DNA from: Nocardia nova NBRC 15556
GTDB lineage: Bacteria > Actinomycetota > Actinomycetes > Mycobacteriales > Mycobacteriaceae
Reading direction: 5' to 3'
Assembly (NCBI RefSeq): GCF_001613005.1
Contig: NZ_BDBN01000065.1
Coordinates: forward strand, 1-62,005
Length of the DNA: 62,005 nucleotides
Positions 1-9,700 of the stretch are shown piece by piece. Each line of letters begins with the position of its first letter. Position 1 is the stretch's first letter. The translations under genes and the position numbers were made by a program. Below the pieces are notes generated by a model. That model made no database searches and was not told where the DNA came from. It saw nothing but the letters and a program-made list of their open reading frames with translations.

Positions 1-654
1 CGGGCCGCGGCCCGGGGCGAAGGCGGCCTGTTGCGACTGGCCTGTGCGGAGAGCCTGACCGCGAGTCTGCTCGCTCCCGTACTGCGTACCTGGTTGCGTC
101 GCCACCCCGCGGTGCACGTGACGCTCACCGAGGCCACCAGCGCCGACGACCTCGTCCGCCACCTCGAATCCGGAACGGCCGACCTGGCTTTGGGGCCGCG
201 GCCGACTCGCTGGACCGGCGCATCCGAACTCGTCGGCACCGAGGAGATCGTGGCGGTCCTCCCCGCCGACCACGCCCTGGCCCGGCAGGATCGGCTCGGC
301 TTCGACGACCTCCACGACCAACCGGTGGTGCACTACCACCCCGACAACGGCCTCGCCGGCTGGCTCGACGCCCGAGCCGCGGTCCACGGCGTCACCCTCA
401 GCCCGGTCATGCGCACCCGGCAGGCCGGCACCGCGGCACAACTGGCCGCGGCCGGACTCGGCATCGCCCTGGTCCCCGTCACCGCCCTGGGCCCCGGCCT
501 GCCCGCGACCCTGAAACGCTTGCACCCCAGCGTGTCCCGCGATCTCGTCTGCCTGCTCGCCACCCCCGCCGATCCACTGCTGCGCCGCTTCGCCGCCGAC
601 CTCGTCGACCGCGGTGTCCCCGTGAACCCCTCGGCCGCACGACAACTCGGCTGA
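1..654 (+). CDS. LysR-type regulator, effector-binding domain (5' partial)
   Basis: The reading frame is open from base 1, so the start and the N-terminal DNA-binding helix-turn-helix lie outside the window. The visible 217 residues form a periplasmic-binding-protein-like LysR effector domain: an opening beta strand (LLRLACAESL), the helix LLAPVLRTWLRRHP, and the segment ADLALGPRP, typical of the first subdomain. The later GIALVP is the usual second-subdomain motif. LysR proteins are cytoplasmic transcription factors that respond to small ligands; no ligand can be read here. The internal TTG at 31 is not taken as the start because homologous sequence continues upstream of it. The gene converges with the TetR gene, with a gap of 10 nt. 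Confidence 0.82.
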   Translation, partial: RAAARGEGGLLRLACAESLTASLLAPVLRTWLRRHPAVHVTLTEATSADDLVRHLESGTADLALGPRPTRWTGASELVGTEEIVAVLPADHALARQDRLGFDDLHDQPVVHYHPDNGLAGWLDARAAVHGVTLSPVMRTRQAGTAAQLAAAGLGIALVPVTALGPGLPATLKRLHPSVSRDLVCLLATPADPLLRRFAADLVDRGVPVNPSAARQLG

Positions 655-664
655 TCCGCGACGG

Positions 665-1243
665 CTACGACGTACGCGGCCGTAGGCCGTCGAGCATCAG
701 GTCGAGCAGGCGCCGCCAGTCCCCGCTGCCCGTGCGGATCGTCGCCGAGATCGCACCGACGAGCAGGTAGGCGTCCGCGGCGGTGCAGTCCTGCCGCAGC
801 GCACCGGCCTCGCGATCGCCCGCGATGATCTCGCCGACAACGGCTTCCAGCCGGGCGCGAGACATTCCGCGCGGCTCGCTACCGGGCGAGCGGCGGGCGG
901 CTTCGACGGCTGCGGACAGGCCGCGATCGGCGCTGAGCAGCTCACCGACATGCATCAGATAGCGTCGCAGCCCCTCGCCGGCACCGGCATGCGTGAGACA
1001 TTCTGTGCGCGCGTAGTTCTCGATCTGCGCGAAGCGCTGTTCGGCGGCCGCGTCGACCAGTTCCGCGAGGGTGGGGAAGTGGCGATAGACCGTGCCGACC
1101 CCGACACCCGCCGCGCGTGCCACGTCGGGCAACTGCACCTGAGAGCCCTTCTCGGCGAACAATTCCCGAGCAGCCTCGAGGAGGCGGTCGCGGTTGCGTG
1201 CCGCGTCGGCGCGCGTCTTTCGTGGCGTCGCGGGCGTTGACAT
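665..1243 (-). CDS. TetR-family transcriptional repressor
   Basis: 192 residues. An N-terminal TetR helix-turn-helix (about residues 12-60) is clear from RDRLLEAARELFAEKGS, VARAAGVGVGTVYRHFP and the following helix. The C-terminal half is a helical ligand/dimer domain of unknown specificity. I chose the ATG at 1243 over the in-frame upstream start at 1267 because GGAAAGGA lies about 7 nt before it. It is divergent from a cupin gene, and a near-perfect 23-bp inverted repeat lies in the 76-bp gap. Autorepression together with control of the cupin is therefore the simplest inference. Family assignment is secure; the regulated ligand is unknown. Confidence 0.9.
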   Translation of the reverse strand: MSTPATPRKTRADAARNRDRLLEAARELFAEKGSQVQLPDVARAAGVGVGTVYRHFPTLAELVDAAAEQRFAQIENYARTECLTHAGAGEGLRRYLMHVGELLSADRGLSAAVEAARRSPGSEPRGMSRARLEAVVGEIIAGDREAGALRQDCTAADAYLLVGAISATIRTGSGDWRRLLDLMLDGLRPRTS

Positions 1244-1271
1244 CCGTGCGTCCTTTCCGGCTACCATCTAG

Positions 1272-1294
1272 ACGGAAGCGGATTCCGATTCCGT
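1272..1294. promoter_or_regulatory. Candidate TetR operator (23-bp inverted repeat)
   Basis: The arms read ACGGAAGCGGA and TCCGATTCCGT around a central T; only one pair in each arm breaks the symmetry (10 of 11 pairs complementary). It lies between the divergent TetR and cupin genes and would overlap both promoters, which is the usual geometry for a TetR operator. Binding is inferred. Confidence 0.6.
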
Positions 1295-1319
1295 TTTGTC
1301 GCCGGAAGGGTAGCACACG

Positions 1320-1781
1320 ATGCCGCACAACAGATTTCTCCGACTGGCCCCGGGCCAGGTACGCCCGGGCCGGATTCCGATGCCCCCCGCCTTCGCGGTC
1401 AAGGCCACCACCGCCGACACCGAGGGCCGGTTCTCCTTGCTCGAGGTGACCCTGGCCCGCGACATCCCGCGACACACCCACGAGGTGGCCGACGAAGCCA
1501 TCTATGTGCTCAGCGGTGAACTCGGCGTCGACTTCGACGACCGGTCGTACGTCGCGCCCGCCGGAACGTTCGTCCTGCTGCCGCACGGCATCCCGCACGC
1601 CCTGCGCGCGGTCTCGAACCCGCCGCCCACAGTGATCCAGATATCGTCACCGGGCGGATGGGAATGCTATCTGGAAGATCTGTTCGACGCGGGACCCACC
1701 GTGCTCACCGACGGCGCGCTCGACCCACGCAAGATCAACCCCATCGCCGCGGCCCACAGCATCCGCTACGAGGAGTCCTGA
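1320..1781 (+). CDS. Cupin-domain protein
   Basis: 153 residues, a single small beta-barrel cupin. Motif 1 is visible as PRHTHEVADEAIYVLSGEL (two His and a Glu that normally bind a metal) and motif 2 as PAGTFVLLPHGIPHAL. The C-terminus of about 40 residues is not diagnostic. Cupins of this type are cytoplasmic and range from dioxygenases and isomerases to non-enzymatic ligand binders, so no reaction is claimed. The ATG is preceded by GGAAGGG. It is transcribed away from the TetR gene across a palindromic operator, suggesting induction when that repressor binds its ligand. Confidence 0.8.
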   Translation: MPHNRFLRLAPGQVRPGRIPMPPAFAVKATTADTEGRFSLLEVTLARDIPRHTHEVADEAIYVLSGELGVDFDDRSYVAPAGTFVLLPHGIPHALRAVSNPPPTVIQISSPGGWECYLEDLFDAGPTVLTDGALDPRKINPIAAAHSIRYEES

Positions 1782-1812
1782 ACGACAGCCCGATACGGGC
1801 CCGGCGCAGCGA

Positions 1813-2325
1813 TCAACGCGGGCCCGGAACGAGCTCGGCGGCCAGACCGCTCGCCCACTCGCGCACATGCTGGGGGTCACGGAAATCGCCCGCCATCGTC
1901 TTGGCCATCGCCGCGGCCGGGAAACCGTGGGCATCGGCCTGCAGGCGGCCACCGAAAATCGTGTAATCCCGGGCATTCACGCGACGGGCGGCTCGCTCGA
2001 CGGCTTTGACCCCCGGCACCTTTTCGGGACCGCCGGAGGTGAGCGAGTCGTCCAGCGGCCCACTGGCGAACAGCCAGACCGGCCGCATGCGCATCTGCCG
2101 CGCGAAACGACGGGCGAAGCGGCGGGCGTGACGATGCCAGCGACCGGTGTAGAGCGCACCGCCGAGGACCACCGCCCCATAGCCGTCGAGGGAGCGGACT
2201 TCACGCGCATTGCGGACCTCGGCGTCGACACCGGCCGAGCGCAGCGACTCGCCGATCCACTCCGCCATTTCGGCAGTACCGCCCCGTGTGGAGCCGTACG
2301 CCACGAGAACAGGTTCCGATGTCAC
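1813..2325 (-). CDS. Flavodoxin-domain protein (HemG-like)
   Basis: 170 residues. The FMN phosphate loop YGSTRGGTAEMA follows the first strand, as in flavodoxins and menaquinone-dependent protoporphyrinogen dehydrogenase (HemG) relatives. VVLGGALYTGRWHRHARRF matches the second conserved segment of that family. The GTG at 2325 was chosen because GAGGAAGG lies just upstream; a longer frame from 2427 would run into the preceding gene. It lies 35 nt downstream of a second flavodoxin-like gene on the same strand, so the two are probably co-transcribed. A cytoplasmic electron-transfer or oxidase role is inferred; the substrate is unknown. Confidence 0.82.
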   Translation of the reverse strand: MTSEPVLVAYGSTRGGTAEMAEWIGESLRSAGVDAEVRNAREVRSLDGYGAVVLGGALYTGRWHRHARRFARRFARQMRMRPVWLFASGPLDDSLTSGGPEKVPGVKAVERAARRVNARDYTIFGGRLQADAHGFPAAAMAKTMAGDFRDPQHVREWASGLAAELVPGPR

Positions 2326-2360
2326 GGCGCACCTTCCTCTCACCGGCCGCAAGGGGCGGA

Positions 2361-2915
2361 CTACGGGTAGGCGATATTCGCGGCGGGCTGGGGCAGAAGC
2401 AGGATCCGGCCGATCGTGGCCGTCCATTCGCCGATCGCGGGCCAGTCGCGCAGGTCACCGAAGCGACCCCCGCCGAGCAGGCGGTAAATGATCCGCGCCT
2501 TCAACGACACCCCCACGTTCTCGAAATGGCCCGCGAAGGCGCGGTAGCCGACCGGATGGATCGAATCGCGCAACGCGGCGATCTTCGGCGGCACGATTCT
2601 GCCCATCCGCCGCCCGAGCGGCCCCCGCAGCGCCGGTCCGAGCCCCACGGTGAACAGCCACACATTCGTCGCGGCCAGCTCGTAGCGATGACTCCGAACG
2701 AACCCCGACATCTCGGGAAGCACATCCATGTTGTGCACGGCACTGCCGAGGATCACCGCGTCGAACCGCGACAACTCGGGCGCATGCGCCACATCGGCGA
2801 CCTCCACATCCGCTCCGCGGTTGGCCAGCGCCGCCCCGATATAGTCGGCGATCTCACGGGTCGAGCCCTGCGCGGTGGCGAAAACGACTGCGATGCGAAC
2901 AGTTTCGTGAGTCAT
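2361..2915 (-). CDS. Flavodoxin-domain protein
   Basis: 184 residues from the ATG at 2915; a GTG at 2930 in the same frame is an alternative and neither has a strong ribosome binding site. The FMN loop FATAQGSTREIADYIG and the later segment VILGSAVHNMDVLPEM identify a flavodoxin fold. The C-terminal section (IHPVGYRAFAGHF) is also typical of the HemG-like group. It shares fold and strand with the adjacent 1813-2325 gene but is clearly divergent in sequence, so the pair may be an old duplication or two partners in one redox path. The bases at 2916-3035 upstream carry no recognised gene. Confidence 0.82.
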   Translation of the reverse strand: MTHETVRIAVVFATAQGSTREIADYIGAALANRGADVEVADVAHAPELSRFDAVILGSAVHNMDVLPEMSGFVRSHRYELAATNVWLFTVGLGPALRGPLGRRMGRIVPPKIAALRDSIHPVGYRAFAGHFENVGVSLKARIIYRLLGGGRFGDLRDWPAIGEWTATIGRILLLPQPAANIAYP

Positions 2916-3035
2916 ACGTCGAGCCTGCACCCCGGCGCGCGACCCCTCCCAGAGGCGGCGTACCTCATGCGATGAGGACGAACGTCCCCAGTGGGCGGCC
3001 TCGCCACACCACCGGGGCCCGGCGCCGCGCCTGCG

Positions 3036-3386
3036 TCAGTGGATATGGTCCTGCCAGTCGGCGGGCACCTTCCCCGCCGGCCCCGGCACCGGCTGCGTCT
3101 CCGGACGGCTGGTCGGCGGCGCCAATTGCGGACCCTCACCGACCGCACCGTCGCGGTAGTCGTAGAACCAGTCCTCACCCGGTTCGAAGCTCTGGATGAT
3201 CGGATGGCCGGTGCTGCGGAAGTGGGCGGTGGCGTGCTGGGCGGGGGAGGTGTCGCAGCAACCCACGTGCCCGCAGCGCGCGCACCGACGCAGATGCACC
3301 CACCAGCCGCCGGCGGCCACACACTCCGCGCAACCGGTCCCGCTGGCGGGCACCTCGACATCGATATCGCTGCCGGAATCGCTCAC
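3036..3386 (-). CDS. UBP-type zinc finger protein
   Basis: 116 residues. A zinc-finger UBP domain occupies about residues 15-75: the pairs CAEC and CARC followed by GHVGCC and the histidines in QHATAHFRSTGHPI are the zinc ligands of this family. In eukaryotes the domain binds ubiquitin C-termini; actinobacterial stand-alone copies have no established role. The tail is proline-rich and probably disordered. The GTG start overlaps the stop of the upstream DJ-1-like gene by 4 nt (GTGA), so the two are translationally coupled and likely act in one stress response. Confidence 0.85.
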   Translation of the reverse strand: MSDSGSDIDVEVPASGTGCAECVAAGGWWVHLRRCARCGHVGCCDTSPAQHATAHFRSTGHPIIQSFEPGEDWFYDYRDGAVGEGPQLAPPTSRPETQPVPGPAGKVPADWQDHIH

Positions 3387-4084
3387 CGCTGATCTCCTCT
3401 CAGGGCCGCGACCACAGCTTCGGCCACGCCGCGGGCACTGGCGGGATTCTGACCGGTGATCAGCCGCCCGTCCGTCACGACGTGAACCCCGAACGGCTCG
3501 TCGGCCATGCTGTAGTCGGCGCCCACTTTCACGAGTTCGTCCTGAAGGTTGAACGGTACCGCGTCCGCACGTTGGGCGGCTTCCTCCTCCGGCCACGAGA
3601 ACCCGGTCACCCGCCGCCCGGCGATCAGCGCGGCCCCGCTTTCCAGCGGGACGTTCAGCAAACCGACCGGCCCGTGGCACACCGCCGACACCACACGGCC
3701 GCTGTCGTGGAACGCCGCGGTCAGCGCGCCGAGATCGTCGCCGCCGAAGTCGAACATGACCCCGTGCCCGCCGGTGAAGTAGATCGCGTCGTAATCCTCG
3801 ACCTCGACCTCGCCGATGCTGCGCGTACGGTCGAGCAGATCCATGAATTCCCGGTCGCGGTAACGGCGGTCGGTGCCGAGGTCGGCCAGGACGTCGTGCG
3901 CCAGGCTCTCCGGGTCGATGGGCACGAATCCGCCTGCGGGACTGGCGATGTCGACGGTATAGCCCTGTTCGGTGACATAGTCGTAGAAATGGGTCAGCTC
4001 GCCGAGCCACAGCCCGGTGCGATAGCCGACCTTCTCGTACTCTCCGGCATTGGTGACGATGACCAGAATCCGGTCGGTGGCCAC
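3383..4084 (-). CDS. DJ-1/PfpI-family protein (Hsp31-like)
   Basis: 233 residues, class I glutamine amidotransferase fold. The nucleophile elbow SAVCHGPVGLL places the reactive Cys near residue 136 with the adjacent His at 137; the family Glu is in WLGEL near residue 29; TGGHGVMFDF is the conserved loop of the Hsp31/HchA-like subgroup. Members act as glyoxalase III, deglycase or holding chaperone; which applies is not visible. The GTG at 4084 was chosen because GGAAGGAGA lies just upstream; a longer in-frame start at 4144 lacks support. It is the first gene of a two-gene operon with the zinc-finger gene. Confidence 0.87.
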   Translation of the reverse strand: MATDRILVIVTNAGEYEKVGYRTGLWLGELTHFYDYVTEQGYTVDIASPAGGFVPIDPESLAHDVLADLGTDRRYRDREFMDLLDRTRSIGEVEVEDYDAIYFTGGHGVMFDFGGDDLGALTAAFHDSGRVVSAVCHGPVGLLNVPLESGAALIAGRRVTGFSWPEEEAAQRADAVPFNLQDELVKVGADYSMADEPFGVHVVTDGRLITGQNPASARGVAEAVVAALRGDQR

Positions 4085-4248
4085 AGCGATCTCCTTCCGG
4101 TCCGTGCGATGGGCGACCGGCCGTCCGAGATCACTGGCGTCCAATCCGGAACACCGCCGGCCGCGTGATGTCGCTCACAACGTAACACAGGAGTGATCGC
4201 CGGAGCCGCCCCGGAACCCGGGGGAGACTCACAGGAAAATACGGCGAC

Positions 4249-4506
4249 ATGCCCTACCTGGACTTCCTCGCACCCGGCATCATCGCCCAATCGGCGCTGT
4301 TCATCGCGATCTTCTACGGCATCCAACTGATCTGGGACCGCGACGCCGTCAGCCACGTCAACCCGCTCAGCTACGAGGTCGACGCCCTGCGCGGCCTGCT
4401 CGTCGGCGGCGCCGCCGACCTGTGGACCGACTTCGGCGTCCTCGTCCTGGCCGCCCTCCTCGGAATCGCCTGTGCCTCAGCACTGTTGGGGCGCCTCACA
4501 CGTTGA
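4249..4506 (+). pseudogene. Remnant of ABC-2 type transporter permease (DrrB-like)
   Basis: An 85-codon open frame that begins and ends like the middle and C-terminus of a daunorubicin-type ABC-2 permease. PGIIAQSALFIAIFYGIQ followed by WDRD is normally central, and HVNPLSYEVDALRGLL is normally near the C-terminus. Intact members are about 250-280 residues with about 130 residues between these blocks. Here they are joined directly after WDRDA, and the N-terminal membrane segments are also missing. No ATPase partner gene is adjacent. The joint is in frame and the stop is normal, so a short membrane peptide might still be made, but transport by this product alone is implausible. A decayed gene is the best reading. 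Confidence 0.75.
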
Positions 4507-4531
4507 CGCCCAGAACCGCAGCCGCGCCGGT

Positions 4532-6262
4532 TCAAGCCGGGCGACCATCCGCGGCCGTGTGACGGACCTCCACGATCGGCAACCGCAACGCGGCAGGGGA
4601 GGAGGGCGGAACCACCGGCGCCACCGGCGGGACCGGATCGATGCGCCGGTAGGGCAGATCCATCGGCGGACGCGAATCCCGCTCGTTCTTGTTCGGCCAC
4701 ATCGACGCCGCCCGCTCGGCCTGAGCGGCGATCGTCAACGAAGGATTCACACCGAGATTCGCCGAAATCGCCGACCCGTCCACAATGCTCAACGTCGGAT
4801 AACCGTGCACACGGTGATACGGATCGATCACACCATGCTCGCGGTCGCCGCCGATCACGCACCCACCGATGAAATGCGCCGTCATCGGCACACCGAAAAT
4901 ATCCGGCCAGGTACTGCCCGCCGTGGCGCCGAGTTTGCCGGCCACCCGCCGCGTCACCTCGTGCCCGGCCGGAATCCACGACGGATTCGGCTCGCCGTAG
5001 CCCTGTCTGCTGGTGTAGCGGCGACCGAACAGCCCGCGCCGGGTGAACGTGGTGATCGAATTGTCCAGACTCTGCATCACCAGCAGAATCAACGTCCGCT
5101 CACTCCAGCGCCGCGTCCGCAGCAACCGCACCGTCCGCACCGGATGGGTGGCCGCGATCGCCAGCACCCGCACCCACCGCGGCACGGCCTTCCCGCCGTC
5201 GACCAGATAGGTCTGCAACAACCCCATCGTGTTCGAGCCCTTGCCGTAGCGCACCGGCTCGATATGGGTATCGGCGGTCGGATGGAACGACGAGGTGATC
5301 GCCACACCCGCCGTCAGATCCAGGCCGGTGTGCACCCGGGTGCGGCCCGCGCCCAGAATCGCCTCCGAATTCGTGCGGGTCAGCACGCCCAGCTGCGGCG
5401 AGAGCGCCGGCAGCACCCCCGTATCACGCATCCGGAACAGCAATCGCTGCGTACCCCAGGTCCCCGCCGCCAGCACCACGTACCGCGCCGAGAAGCTGCG
5501 CTTGCCACCCCGCAATCGGCCCGTCCGGCGCGTCTCGACGCGCCAGCTGCCGTCGTCCTGCGGTCGCAGCGCGGTCACCGTCGTCATCGGATGTATTTGC
5601 GCCCCAGCGCTTTCGGCCAACCCGAGATAGTTCTTGACCAGCGTGTTCTTCGCGCCGTGCCGGCAACCGGTCATGCACTCGCCGCATTCGATACACCCCG
5701 TGCGCTCCGGTCCGACGCCACCGAAATAGGGGTCTGCGCTCACGACTCCGGGCTCGCCGAAGTACACGCCGACCGGCGTCGGGACGTAAGTATCGGCGAC
5801 GCCCATATCCTCGGCCACCGAGCGGATGATCTCATCGGCCGGGGTGGTGTGCGGATTCTCCACGACACCGAGCATGCGCCGGGCCTGGTCGTAGTGCGGG
5901 GTGAGTTCGGCGTCCCAGTCGGTGATCTCGGCCCACTGCCGGTCCTCGAAGAACGCGCGTCCCGGTTTGTAGAGGGTGTTGGCGTAGTTGAGCGAGCCGC
6001 CGCCGACTCCGGCGCCGGCGAGGATGAAGCAGTCGCGCAGCCGGTGGATTCGCTGGATGCCGTAGCAGCCCAGTGCCGGCGCCCACAGATATCGCCGCAG
6101 ATCCCAGCTCGTGGTGGCGAAGTCGGCGTCTTCGTAGCGTCGCCCGGCCTCGAGTACCGCGACCGAATATCCCTTCTCCACCAATCGCAATGCCGTCACA
6201 CTGCCGCCGAATCCGGATCCGACGATCACCACATCGACATCGAAAGGCCGCGCTGCCTTCAT
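4532..6262 (-). CDS. choD: GMC oxidoreductase, cholesterol oxidase-like (ChoD family)
   Basis: 576 residues, matching the length of mycobacterial ChoD-type proteins. The N-terminal FAD-binding motif is VIVGSGFGGSVTALRLVEKG, with the acidic strand end VLEAGRR. GAGVGGGSLNYAN is the second flavin contact, and a Cys-rich stretch (CIECGECMTGC, near residue 200) is typical of this subgroup. Near the C-terminus GGCVIGGDREHGVIDP and NLGVNPSLTI match the GMC C-terminal domain. Sterol oxidation is the family annotation; several mycobacterial members are weakly active or unassigned, so the substrate is provisional. The ATG at 6262 has GGAGGTG upstream. No export signal is obvious. Confidence 0.85.
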   Translation of the reverse strand: MKAARPFDVDVVIVGSGFGGSVTALRLVEKGYSVAVLEAGRRYEDADFATTSWDLRRYLWAPALGCYGIQRIHRLRDCFILAGAGVGGGSLNYANTLYKPGRAFFEDRQWAEITDWDAELTPHYDQARRMLGVVENPHTTPADEIIRSVAEDMGVADTYVPTPVGVYFGEPGVVSADPYFGGVGPERTGCIECGECMTGCRHGAKNTLVKNYLGLAESAGAQIHPMTTVTALRPQDDGSWRVETRRTGRLRGGKRSFSARYVVLAAGTWGTQRLLFRMRDTGVLPALSPQLGVLTRTNSEAILGAGRTRVHTGLDLTAGVAITSSFHPTADTHIEPVRYGKGSNTMGLLQTYLVDGGKAVPRWVRVLAIAATHPVRTVRLLRTRRWSERTLILLVMQSLDNSITTFTRRGLFGRRYTSRQGYGEPNPSWIPAGHEVTRRVAGKLGATAGSTWPDIFGVPMTAHFIGGCVIGGDREHGVIDPYHRVHGYPTLSIVDGSAISANLGVNPSLTIAAQAERAASMWPNKNERDSRPPMDLPYRRIDPVPPVAPVVPPSSPAALRLPIVEVRHTAADGRPA

Positions 6263-6762
6263 GACACCTCCTACCGAGGACGCTAACAAGTCACCACCGC
6301 GGCCGCGACGGTCTCGTGGCGGGTACCAAACCGGGCGGTGCGCACTGCCTTCGAATCACAAGACGTGCGGGAGGCGCGCGGTGATGTGTATCGGATCCGT
6401 CGGCGGCAGACCCGGCCAAGCACCCTCATTCCGTCACTGTGACGTTTCGCGCCGGGAATCCGGGACGCCGGGGAAGTGGCCGATAGGAGCGGGATCGACC
6501 CGATGGACGCGCCAGTAAATTTTCCGGCAAATTGGACCGGCGGCGAAAAAGTTCATCAGGAGGGATTCGGCAGATTTACGCGAGACGGCGGCGCCGAACA
6601 CCGATGCCGGCGGAATGCGGGACAGCCGAGCAGCGCGGCCGTGACACGGAATGCGGATGCCGAAACATGCTGACACGCAAGGGTAAATGCAGCCGCCGGC
6701 ACCCGTTCCATTGCGCCGATAATCTACATTATGTCAAGTAACGCCGGTCTGGCCCGATCCCC
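6263..6762. other. Intergenic region between the NRPS stop and the oxidoreductase start
   Basis: 500 bp without a supportable gene. Short open frames here on both strands have neither family motifs nor convincing ribosome binding sites. An AT-richer patch (about 6510-6560 and 6680-6740) may carry the promoter of the minus-strand oxidoreductase. I saw no strong terminator hairpin directly downstream of the NRPS stop. Confidence 0.5.
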
Positions 6763-9700
6763 TCACCGATCCAGCCGGCGGTTGAGGATCTTCGCGATCT
6801 CGGCGACCACCCCGGGTTCGGTCATCGCCAGATGCTCGGCCGCGATGTCGACGTTGGAGATCTGGCCGGTGACGAACCGTGCCCAACCCTCGTGGCCCGC
6901 GGCGTCGGTGCGCCGGTCCTTCGTGGCGGTGAAATACAGCATGTCGGCATCGATGACCGGTGGCCGCCAGGCGCTCGCGGCGCGGATGGACAGGTTGTAG
7001 GCGTCGGTCATGCGTTCGATGGTCGCGGCGTCGATGGCGAAGCTGTCCCCCAGCTGCTGCCGGATCAGTTCGGCGGCCTCTTCCGCGGTCGCGTCGGCGC
7101 CGACGACGTCGATGCCCATGACCGGACCGAGATTGCTGATCAGCTCCCCTGGCGTGGCCTCGGTGACCTCCGTGGCGTCGATCCCTTCGGCCTCGGCGTC
7201 CAGCAGCGCCAGCAATGCGACTTCCTCACCGGCCGAACGCATTTCGGCGGCGACGGCGTGTGCGATCTGCCCGCCCAGCGACCAGCCGAGCAGATGGTAG
7301 GGCCCGTGCGGCTGGAGGGCGCGGATTTCCTGGAAGTAGCGGCGCGCGATCTCCTCGAACGTTTGCGGGCCCGGCACTTCCCCACCGATCTGCGGCGCCT
7401 GCAGACCGTAGATCGGGCGGTCGCCGGCGAGGTGGTCGCCGAAGGTGTAGTAGCACCACGACAGGCCCGACGCGGGATGGATGCAGAACAGCGGTGGCCG
7501 GCTGCCGCCCGTCCGGATCGGCAGCACGACGTCCAGACCGAATGCCGCCGGCCCGGATTCGTGGTGGCCGTTGCTCATTCCGGTTTCGATGCGCTTGGCC
7601 AGGTCGGCCGGATTCGGATCCGACAGCATCCACCCCAGCGGGACCGCGAAGTGGAGTTCCTTGGTGAGTTCGCTGGCGACCTGCACCGAGCGCAGCGAGT
7701 TGCCGCCGAGGGCGTAGAAGTCGTCGTCGGCGCCGACGTGGGTGAGGCCGAGGACGTGTTCGAAGGCGCGCGCGACCTCACCTTCGAGCCAGGTCGAGGG
7801 TTCGCGGAACTCCCCTACCGCGGCCACCGGTTCGGGCAGCCGGGCGCGGTCGAGTTTGCCGGAGGCGGTGAGCGGCACGGTGTCGAGCACCATGAGGGTG
7901 CTGGGCACCATGTAGTTGGGCAACTCGGCGGCGGCGTGGGCGAGGACCGCGGCGGTGTCGACGGTGGCGCCGGCGGCGGGCACCAGGTACCCGACGAGCT
8001 GGGCGGCGATCTCGCTGGAGTGGACGACGGCGATGGCGCGGGCGACGCCGGGGTGTTCGGCGAGCACGGTTTCGATTTCGCCGAGTTCGATGCGCAGTCC
8101 GCGCAGTTTGACCTGGAAGTCGGTGCGGCCCAGGTATTCCAGTTCGCCGTCGCGGCGGCGGCGCCGCACGAGGTCGCCGGTGCGGTACATGCGTCCGCCG
8201 TTGTTGTAGGGGTCGGGCACGAACCGTTCGGCGGTGAGGACGGGGCGGGCGTGGTAGCCGCGCGCGATCTGGGTGCCGGCGAGGTACAGCTCCCCCGCCA
8301 CGCCGGGCGGTACCGGGTTGAGCCGGGCGTCGAGGACGTAGGCGCGCGCGTTCCAGACGGGCATGCCCATCGGCACGCTGCCCTGGTCGGTGTCGGTGAC
8401 GTGGTGGGAGGTGACGTGCACGGTGAATTCGGTGGGCCCGTACAGGTTGTGCAGTTCGACGTCGGGCAGCACGCGCCGGACGGCGGCCACGGTGTCGGAC
8501 CCGAATGCCTCTCCCCCGATGAGCAGTGCGCGCAGCGAGGTCAGGGTGCGGACGGGTGCGGCTTCGGCGAAGACGGCGAGCATGGACGGCACGAACGAGG
8601 TGATCGTGATCTGTTGTGCGGCAATGGTTTCGGCGAGGTAGGCGGGGTCGGTGTGGCCGTCGGAGCGGGCGATGACGAGGTGGGCGCCCACGCCCAGGGT
8701 GGCGAACAGTTCCCACACCGAGACGTCGAAGGTGGCCGGTGTCTTCTGCAGGACCACATCGTCCGCGTCGAGGCCGTATTCGTCGCTGAGCCAGCGGATC
8801 TGGTTGACTGCGGCGCCGTGCGGGACGGCGACGCCTTTGGGGCGGCCGGTGGATCCGGAGGTGAACAGCACGTAGGCGACATTGGTCGGTCGCAGTGGGG
8901 CGTGGCGGTCGTGGTCGGTGACGGGTGTGTCGTCGAATGCGGACAGGTCGATGTCGTCGAGGGTGGACAGGACGACGACGGGTGTGGCGGTGGCAAGCAT
9001 GTAGTCGATGCGGTCGGCGGGCAGGTCGGGGTCGACGGGGACGTAGCCGCCGCCGGCGGCGAGCACGGCGTAGAGGGCGGTGACCTGGTCGAGCGAGCGG
9101 CGCATCCGCACGGCGACCAGCTTTTCCGGGCCGACGCCGCGGGTGATGAGCCAGCGGGCGAGCCGGTTGACGCGGGCGGAGAACTGCGCGTAGGTCAGCG
9201 ACAGGTCGCCGTAGGTGACGGCGGTGCGGTCGCGGTATGCCGGTACCGCGTCGGCGAACATGGAGGTCAGTGTTTCGTCGGTGGGCAGGGTGTGGTGGGT
9301 GGTGTTCCAGCGGTCCACGACGTTGTGGCGTTCGTCGGCGTCGAGCAGGTCGACGTCGTAGACGAGGCCGGTGGGGTCGGCGACGAGGGCGCGCAGCATC
9401 CGGTCGAGGCGGGCGGCGATGCCGGTGACGGTGTCGGGGTCGAACAGGTCGCGGGCGTAGGTGATGCCGCCGGTGATGCCGGCGGGGCCGCCGTGGTCGT
9501 CGTAGCTGTCGGAGACGGTGATCTGCAGGTCGAACAGTGAGGTGTCGATGTCGGCTTCGACGGCGGAGAGGGTGAGTTCGGGCAGTTCGAATTCGGTGCC
9601 GGTGAGGTTTTGGAAGGCGAGCATCACCTGGAACAGCGGGTGGTGGGCGTGGGAGCGGGCGGGGTTGAGTTCTTGCACGAGTCGTTCGAAGGGGACGTCG

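Noticed and set aside
4249..4506. Reading the 85-codon frame as a complete small membrane protein
   Set aside because: Its two halves are recognisable as separate parts of one longer ABC-2 permease, so deletion explains it better.
4472..6286. A 604-codon plus-strand frame over the cholesterol oxidase-like gene
   Set aside because: His/Arg-rich antisense shadow; the minus-strand frame has FAD and GMC motifs and a good start site.
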